NCBI RefSeq assembly: GCF_010550245.1
Contig: NZ_JAAGLU010000050.1
Location: forward strand, 1 to 53,396
Direction: 5' to 3'
Length of the DNA stretch: 53,396 nt
Origin: Streptomyces sp. SID12501
GTDB lineage: Bacteria > Actinomycetota > Actinomycetes > Streptomycetales > Streptomycetaceae
Shown: in pieces, positions 48,507 to 53,396 of the stretch
Position numbering within the stretch: the first letter of the stretch is position 1
Layout of the letters: every line of letters starts with the position of its first letter
Position numbers and translations under genes: made by a program
Notes under the pieces: generated by a model
What the model saw: the letters and a program-made list of their open reading frames with translations, nothing else
The model's database searches: none
Told to the model about the DNA's origin: nothing

Positions 48507-50063
48507 TTACGTCGGGTCGAGGCCGTGGCTGCGCAGCCACGGGAGCGGGTCGATCGCCGAGCCACCGGCGGGCCGTACCTCGAAGTGCAGGTGCGGGCCG
48601 GTCGAGTTGCCGGAGTTCCCGGAGTAAGCGATGGGATCGCCGGCCTTGACCGTCGTACCGGACGGGACCTGGTAGGTGGAGAGGTGGCAGTACCACGTCT
48701 CCGTTCCGTCCTTGTCGGTCAGGATCATCATGTTGCCGTAGGCGCTGTTCCACTGCGTCCGTACGGTGCCGTCGGTCGCGGCCATCACCGTCGTGCCGTA
48801 CGAGACGGGGAAGTCGATCCCGGTGTGTACGGACATCCAGTTGATGCCGGCCTGGCCGAAGTAGGCGCTGAGTCCTCGCTGTTCGACCGGGAGGGCGTAC
48901 TTCGGGCGCAGCCGCTCCTTGCGGGCGGCTTCCGCCGCCGCTGCCTTCTTGTCGGCGAGCTGCTGGGCCTTGAGGTCGATACGTTCCTGCGTCCGGCTGG
49001 CCCGGTCGGCGAAGTCGTCGGCGCCCGCGGAGAGACTCTCCAGCTGGGAGTCCAGCTTGTTGTTCGCGGTGGACGGCTTCACGGCGACACCGTCCGCCGC
49101 CGACGTCGTCGTGTTCTGCTCGCTGTCACCGTTCATCCCGCCCACGGAGGCGGCGGCGATACCCGCGACCCCCATCACGCAGGCGGACGGAACGGCGATG
49201 GTCAGCAGGGCGGAACGTTTGGCCGGGGTACGACGCCGGGACCGGCCCGCGTTGCGCGCCGCCGTGCGGGACGCCGCGCGCCCGGCTCCGGGCACCGAGC
49301 CCGGGGCGAGCTCTTCCTGGCCGTCGAGCAACGGGGCCTCGGCGGGCAGACCGCCGTCGGTGAAGGGGTCCGACTCGTCGTGGGCCAGGGCGTGCCGGTC
49401 GTAGTCCGGTGCGTCCGCCAAGTCCGTGATCTGCTCGAACATCGCGGTGGCCTGCTGGTCGTACTCCTGCTCATGCGCCTGGTCGTACTCGGTGGACGGG
49501 GCGGACGTGCTGTCCGGGCCGCTGTCCGAGTTCCACTGGGTGGCGTCGTACACACCGGAGTCGAAGGCCTGCGTGCCCCATTCCCAGTGCTGGGTCTGGT
49601 CGGCCGGGCCGGCCTGCTCCGGCTGGAGCCAGGCGTTCGCATCCCACTGGCCGCTGGTGTCGCCGCCCGGAGGCGGCGTCTGCGCGGGGATCCCGGCGAG
49701 CTGCTCGTAGCCGGGCGCCCAAGTGGTGGTGTCGTAAACCCCGGTGTCGTAGGCGGCGTGGTGCTGGGCCGCGTACGGATCGTAGTTCAGGGTCTGGTGA
49801 CTACCCGTGGACCACTGGGAGTTGTCGTACGAACCGGTGGTGTCCTCGCCCGGCATGTTGCCGAAGAGCGGGTCGGTTTCGAAATTACCGGTACCGGTAC
49901 CCGTGCCCATCCGCGCGTCGAAACCGTTGGCGAAGGTGGGGTCGTGCGTGGTGAAGCCACCGAAAGGGACTTCCTGTGTGCCGTACGACGCGTAATGGGC
50001 CGTCGCGGCATCGGAAGCCGGAGCCGGGGTGGTCATGGTCCCCGACGGGTGACGTTCGTTCAC
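48507..50063 (-). CDS. Membrane-anchored M23 metallopeptidase with long cytosolic tail
   Basis: The 518-residue product has an N-terminal region of about 285 residues that is acidic, Tyr/Asp/Thr/Gln-rich and disordered, with repeated GxYDxxxW units. One transmembrane helix lies at about 286-309 (LLTIAVPSACVMGVAGIAAA). A coiled coil (QERIDLKAQQLADKKAAAAE) leads to the M23 LytM domain (about 395-510). Zinc ligands are His413 and Asp417 in HTGIDFP and His493 in HLHFE; YCHLS supplies another His. It should be a wall endopeptidase or a LytM-type regulator of one, facing outward. GTG 50063 gives a start VNERHPSGT; a later ATG (50036) is possible. Confidence 0.88.
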   Translation of the reverse strand: MNERHPSGTMTTPAPASDAATAHYASYGTQEVPFGGFTTHDPTFANGFDARMGTGTGTGNFETDPLFGNMPGEDTTGSYDNSQWSTGSHQTLNYDPYAAQHHAAYDTGVYDTTTWAPGYEQLAGIPAQTPPPGGDTSGQWDANAWLQPEQAGPADQTQHWEWGTQAFDSGVYDATQWNSDSGPDSTSAPSTEYDQAHEQEYDQQATAMFEQITDLADAPDYDRHALAHDESDPFTDGGLPAEAPLLDGQEELAPGSVPGAGRAASRTAARNAGRSRRRTPAKRSALLTIAVPSACVMGVAGIAAASVGGMNGDSEQNTTTSAADGVAVKPSTANNKLDSQLESLSAGADDFADRASRTQERIDLKAQQLADKKAAAAEAARKERLRPKYALPVEQRGLSAYFGQAGINWMSVHTGIDFPVSYGTTVMAATDGTVRTQWNSAYGNMMILTDKDGTETWYCHLSTYQVPSGTTVKAGDPIAYSGNSGNSTGPHLHFEVRPAGGSAIDPLPWLRSHGLDPT

Positions 50064-50112
50064 CAACTTCTCTTTCGCCTCGACAGCAGGGGCTGGCAGA
50101 GCAGTGCGGCGA

Positions 50113-50142
50113 CTGTACCCGGCGGTACGCGGGCGCGACAAT
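50113..50142 (-). promoter_or_regulatory. Housekeeping-like promoter for the M23 peptidase gene
   Basis: On the minus strand TTGTCG (50137-50142) and TACAGT (50113-50118) are spaced by 18 bases, a reasonable HrdB-type pair. The start codon is about 50 bases downstream. Confidence 0.55.
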
Positions 50143-50294
50143 CTTCCGCAGGTTTCGTGCCTGCGGGAAACGGGCAATCGGCCGTGTTTCGGGGGACTGC
50201 GGGCACGGGTTTGGCCTGGCGTTCGAGGATTGTTCGAATCTTGATGGCTGTTCGGCGGTCCTGAGCTGCCTGTGGGTGGCCTTCGGGACAGGGT

Positions 50295-51197
50295 TCACGC
50301 CACGGTCAGTCCGCCGGCTCGGACCTGGTCGGTCTGCGCCACGGCGGTGAGGGAGTGGTCGCTCTCGTCCAGGGCCTGTCGTATCCCGGTCGCGACGGCG
50401 GGGTGCACGGGCAGGGCGAGGTGGCCGATGCCGGTGACCTGCACGTTCTGCGCCAACAGGTCCGGGTGGTCGACGCAGGCCGTCTCCGGCGGGTCCATCA
50501 CGTGGTCCAGATCGCTCCAGAAGCTGACGAAGCGGGTACGGCAGTCCGGCGCGGGCAGGCGCAGTTCCTCGATGACCTCCGAGCCGGGGCGCATCTGGCG
50601 GACGATCGGGTGCGCGTCGGCCAGCGGGACGACCCGGGTGCCGGAGTGCGGGGTGCCGAGGGTGACGAGCGTCCGGACGCGGAGGTCACCGCCGAGGCGC
50701 TGCACGTAGTAGCGCGCGATCAGGCCGCCCAGGCTGTGCCCGACGATGTCCACCCGCGGCTGGCCCGTGCGCCTGCATATCTCCTCTATGTGCCGGCCGA
50801 GCAGCTCGGCCGCGGTGCGGATGTCGCAGGTCAGCGGGGAGTAGTTGAGCGACTCGATCTGCTGTCGGCCGTGCTGGGCGAGGGACCGGCGCAGCAGGAC
50901 GAAGACGGAGCGGTTGTCGATGAAGCCGTGGAGGAGGACGACCGGGGGCTTCGGTTCCGTCGGCAGGCGGGTGGGGGAGGCGGCGGCGGTACGGGCTCCG
51001 GGGGGTGCGGAGGGGTCGGTGGCCGTGGGCCGGCGTTCCTGGACGATGCCCGACGGATAGAGGAGCAGATGTCCCGCCAGGATCGCGATCTCCAGGGCGG
51101 TCGCCTTGAGCAGCGCGACGGAGAGCCCCGTCAGGCTGCTCGGCAGGACGCGCCGGCAGAGCGGAAGCAGGGGCAGTGCTGCCCGGATGACCTTCAT
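50295..51197 (-). CDS. Secreted or membrane-anchored alpha/beta-hydrolase lipase
   Basis: The 300-residue product has an N-terminal hydrophobic segment (LTGLSVALLKATALEIAIL) that may be a signal anchor. An alpha/beta-hydrolase domain follows, with PVVLLHGFIDNRSVFV (oxyanion region) and the nucleophile elbow VDIVGHSLGGLIARYY. LADAHPIVRQ, an Asp and a late His (GIGHLALPVHP) complete the triad. This resembles the lipase/esterase family common in Streptomyces. AGGAGGT is placed correctly for ATG 51197. Its 5' leader can form an alternative hairpin (see findings). Confidence 0.88.
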   Translation of the reverse strand: MKVIRAALPLLPLCRRVLPSSLTGLSVALLKATALEIAILAGHLLLYPSGIVQERRPTATDPSAPPGARTAAASPTRLPTEPKPPVVLLHGFIDNRSVFVLLRRSLAQHGRQQIESLNYSPLTCDIRTAAELLGRHIEEICRRTGQPRVDIVGHSLGGLIARYYVQRLGGDLRVRTLVTLGTPHSGTRVVPLADAHPIVRQMRPGSEVIEELRLPAPDCRTRFVSFWSDLDHVMDPPETACVDHPDLLAQNVQVTGIGHLALPVHPAVATGIRQALDESDHSLTAVAQTDQVRAGGLTVA

Positions 51198-51598
51198 GGC
51201 CGACCTCCTGTCGGCACACGGGAGGACTTCTCTGTCCTCCATGTGCCCTCGTGGGGGGTCGCGACGAGGGCGGTCGGTGGTGGCGTCGGCGGTGGTGCAC
51301 GAGTGGGGCGTGCGGCGTGTGTGACGCCAAGGGGTGGCGAAGCTCCTTGCCGGACGGCGACGAAGCTCCCCGCTGTCGTGCCCTTACTGCCCTTCGTGCC
51401 ATCTCCGACGCACCGCACCCCCACGGCGCGCGGCTCGCGGCGCGGTGGTGCGACGACCTCGATGCGACTCCCCTCGCGCCGGTCCCACCGGTGCGCGGTG
51501 AACGTGTCCCGTCATGTGATTTCCCCCTCGGAATCCGTCGCGAAACTGCCGGTTGCGGGATGCTTGACATAACGTTCGTTCACTTCATGGAGGCAGCG
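51198..51598. other. Divergent intergenic region with two hairpins
   Basis: No gene is supported here. GGAGGAC-TTCTCT-GTCCTCC (51221-51240) and GCCCTCGT...ACGAGGGC (51245-51271) are stem-loops lying in the lipase leader on the minus strand. TTGACA at 51564-51569 is followed by AACGTTCGTT (AACG-TT-CGTT inverted repeat, 51571-51580), a possible TetR-like operator, just upstream of the icmB-like gene. Confidence 0.45.
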
Positions 51599-51943
51599 AT
51601 GGGTGTGGCAGCCGGTCCGATCCGCGTGGTGGTGGCGAAGCCTGGGGTCGACGGTCACGACCGCGAAGCCGAGGTGATCGCGCGGGCGCTGCGGGATGCC
51701 GGTATGGAGGTCATTTACACCGGCCTCCACCAGACCCCCGAGCAGATCGTCGGCACCGCGATCCAGGAGGACGCCGACGCGATCGGACTCTCCGTCCTTT
51801 CCGGCGCCCGCAACACGCTCTTCGCGGCCGTGATCGACCTCCTTCGGGAGCACGACGCGGCGGACATCAAGGTGTTCGGCGGTGCGCCCGAGGCGATCAC
51901 GGCTTCGGTTGTGGAGTGGGCGCGGGGGACTGTGCGGGGGTGA
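51599..51943 (+). CDS. icmB: Shortened B12-binding protein, IcmB-like mutase small subunit
   Basis: The 114-residue product is nearly all B12-binding fold. VVVAKPGVDGHDREAEVIAR corresponds to the IcmB beginning, and TGLHQTPEQIVGTAIQEDAD and IGLSVLSGARNTLF are family-typical. Two features differ. The DxHxxG cobalamin motif is DGHDRE, with Glu for Gly. The segment GGG-IIPEAD...FTPG-AT, which normally follows KVFGG, is missing: here KVFGGAPEAITASVVEW jumps across about 22 residues in frame. IcmB normally pairs with a large subunit to interconvert isobutyryl- and n-butyryl-CoA. GGAGG at 51589-51593 supports ATG 51599. Cobalamin binding is doubtful. Confidence 0.8.
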   Translation: MGVAAGPIRVVVAKPGVDGHDREAEVIARALRDAGMEVIYTGLHQTPEQIVGTAIQEDADAIGLSVLSGARNTLFAAVIDLLREHDAADIKVFGGAPEAITASVVEWARGTVRG

Positions 51944-51963
51944 GGGGGTGTTCGAGTAGTCCC

Positions 51964-53396
51964 TCAGTCCTTCAGCTCCCCAGTTCTTCCGCTCCCCAGT
52001 TCGTCCGCCATCGCCGCGCGCAGGCGCAACGTGCCCACGAGGCGTTGGAAGGCCTCCGCCCAGTAGCTTCCGGCGCCCGGTGACGCGTCCTCCCCTTCGT
52101 CGGGTACCGCCAGCAGGCCGTCGAGACGGCCGGCCTCGGAGGGGTCAAGGCAGCGTTCCGCGAGCCCCATCACTCCGCTGAAGCTCCATGGGTAACTCCC
52201 GGCGTCCCGCGCGATATTGAGCGCGTCGACCACCGCCCGCCCGAGCGGCGGAGCCCACGGCACCGCGCACACCCCGAGCAGCTGGAAGGCCTCGGACAGC
52301 CCGTGTGTCGCGATGAACCCCGCCACCCACTCGGCCCGTTCGGCGGAGTCCAGCGTGGCGAGCAGCTTCGCCCGCTCCGCCAGGGACACCGCCCCGGGCC
52401 CGCCGGCCTCGGGTGTAGAGGGCGTGCCGAGGAGCGCCCGGGACCAGTCGGCGTTCCGCTGCCGCACCGCCGCCCGGCACCATGCGGCGCGCAGCTCGCC
52501 CTGCCAGTCGTCGGCCACCGACAGCGCCACGATCTCCTCCGGCGTACGGCCGCCGAGCCGCCCGGACCACGAGCCGAGGGGGGCCGCCTCCACCAACTGG
52601 CCGAGCCACCAGGACCGTTCACCGCGCCCCGCCGGGGCCTTGGCCACGACGCCGTCGCGCTCCATGCCCGCGTCGCATTCGTGCGGCGCCTCGACGATGA
52701 GCGAGGGCTCGCCCCTCGTAGCGCCGCCGTCGCCGTCGGCGGTGTTCATGTGGTCGAGCGCCACACATGCTCCCGCGCGGACCGCCATCCGTGCGGCGAG
52801 TGCCGAATCCGGCAGCGCGGACAGCAACTCCGCCGCTGTCGCACGGACGTTGCGACTGCGGTCTGCCAACGCCCGCTCCAGGAACGGCTCGTCCTCGGCG
52901 TGCAGTCCCGCGCGGAGCGAGTCGAGGAACATCAGCCGGTCCTCGGCACGCTCCGTCGGCCAGGTCGTCTCCAGCAACTCCCGGGCGGCTGCGGGCTCCC
53001 GCGCGCGTATCGCCGCGAGGAGGGAGACGCGCTCGGCGAACAGGCCCTCTTGCCAAAGCAGTTGGATCCGTTCCGTCTCCTCTGCCCCGGGCAGGGCCGT
53101 GCCTCCGCCCGGGGTCGAGCGCAGGGCGAACCGCCAGTCCGGGTTCAGCCGGGCGAGCCACAGCGCGCGCGGGCCTGCGAACGCCAGCGCCGCCGGACGC
53201 AGATCCGTACGCCCCCTGGCAGCGTCGAGCAGCGCGGGCAGGGCCTGTGAAGGGGCCGCGAAACCGTGCGTGTTCGCCGCCGTGAGCCACTGGGGCAGCA
53301 GCTCCATCAGATCCGGCGCGGTGCCCCGGCGACCGCCGCCGGGGGTGCCGGGCCGGTCGGCCAGCAGGAGCGACAGCCGGCGGGCCGCCGCGGGGG
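51964..53396 (-). CDS. DUF5691 family protein (N-terminus beyond window)
   Basis: The visible product is about 477 residues. The frame stays open to the window edge and continues with RLSLLLADRPGTPGGG before MELLPQWLTAANTHGFAAPS. The ATG at 53307 is therefore probably internal. The protein is helical and Ala/Leu/Arg-rich, with HEAT-like repeats (DRLMFLDSLRAGLHAEDEPF, ERALADRSRNVRATAAELLS). This pattern is typical of DUF5691, which in actinobacteria is often next to SWIM zinc-finger and MoxR/VWA genes. The function is unknown. Confidence 0.85.
   Translation of the reverse strand, partial: PAAARRLSLLLADRPGTPGGGRRGTAPDLMELLPQWLTAANTHGFAAPSQALPALLDAARGRTDLRPAALAFAGPRALWLARLNPDWRFALRSTPGGGTALPGAEETERIQLLWQEGLFAERVSLLAAIRAREPAAARELLETTWPTERAEDRLMFLDSLRAGLHAEDEPFLERALADRSRNVRATAAELLSALPDSALAARMAVRAGACVALDHMNTADGDGGATRGEPSLIVEAPHECDAGMERDGVVAKAPAGRGERSWWLGQLVEAAPLGSWSGRLGGRTPEEIVALSVADDWQGELRAAWCRAAVRQRNADWSRALLGTPSTPEAGGPGAVSLAERAKLLATLDSAERAEWVAGFIATHGLSEAFQLLGVCAVPWAPPLGRAVVDALNIARDAGSYPWSFSGVMGLAERCLDPSEAGRLDGLLAVPDEGEDASPGAGSYWAEAFQRLVGTLRLRAAMADELGSGRTGELKD

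Noticed and set aside
50053..51583. Same 12 bases (ACGTTCGTTCAC) at the M23 start and upstream of icmB-like
   Set aside because: At the first site it is coding sequence for the start of the M23 protein, so a shared operator is unlikely; coincidence is sufficient.
1..53396. tRNA, rRNA, CRISPR arrays, phage genes or a secondary-metabolite cluster
   Set aside because: Looked for cloverleaf-like segments, regularly spaced repeats, phage structural genes and PKS/NRPS motifs; none were seen.

Overview
This window reads as a Streptomyces chromosome. It is very GC-rich with strong GC bias at third codon positions. GTG and TTG starts are common. The protein families are typical of the genus: several transmembrane Ser/Thr kinases, an LAXTG sortase substrate, DUF4429-SHOCT, DUF5691, DUF5937 and a c-di-AMP (ydaO-type) riboswitch upstream of an NlpC/P60 hydrolase. 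The gene order guaA, chorismate mutase, PspC/two-component system, NlpC/P60, pcrA, M23 peptidase, lipase, icmB-like resembles, from memory, the S. coelicolor SCO477x-SCO480x region. I could not run an alignment to confirm that.

Layout. 1-330: tail and right end of an IS3-family element. 440-3650: a nucleotide-sugar-dehydrogenase-like protein that lacks the usual catalytic residues, diverging from glpD. 4018-17411: an array of five transmembrane Ser/Thr kinase-like proteins. Four look catalytically intact; the second is a pseudokinase with a roughly 390-residue insertion. The array is interrupted by a hypothetical gene and a membrane-linked diacylglycerol-kinase-like gene whose stop overlaps the start of the last kinase. 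17625-21137: an SSADH-type aldehyde dehydrogenase and a GMC oxidoreductase. 21284-23673: an LAETG wall protein and a single-pass membrane protein. 24228-26417: chorismate mutase behind a candidate aromatic-codon attenuator, diverging from guaA. 26439-31267: metabolic and membrane genes. 31581-35391: a PspC membrane protein diverging from a PspC-fused histidine kinase and its LuxR-type regulator. 35411-45366: two paralogous NlpC/P60 hydrolases flanking a patchwork of accessory DNA. That patchwork holds a truncated IS605-type tnpB, an APH-like kinase, a Ser/Thr-kinase scrap, an M20/ArsR/SPFH-like operon, a frameshifted gene and an IS256 scrap. 45845-53396: pcrA, an M23 peptidase, a lipase, a shortened icmB-like gene and a DUF5691 protein cut by the window end.

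Common themes are envelope sensing and remodelling (kinases, PspC/two-component system, NlpC/P60 and M23 peptidases, sortase substrate) and several decaying enzyme copies that keep their fold but lose key residues. The most interesting regulatory candidate is the leader upstream of chorismate mutase: a leaderless 23-codon peptide rich in Phe/Tyr codons, a hairpin just after those codons, then a 15-bp perfect terminator 60 nt before the gene. No tRNA, rRNA, CRISPR array, phage or biosynthetic cluster was seen.
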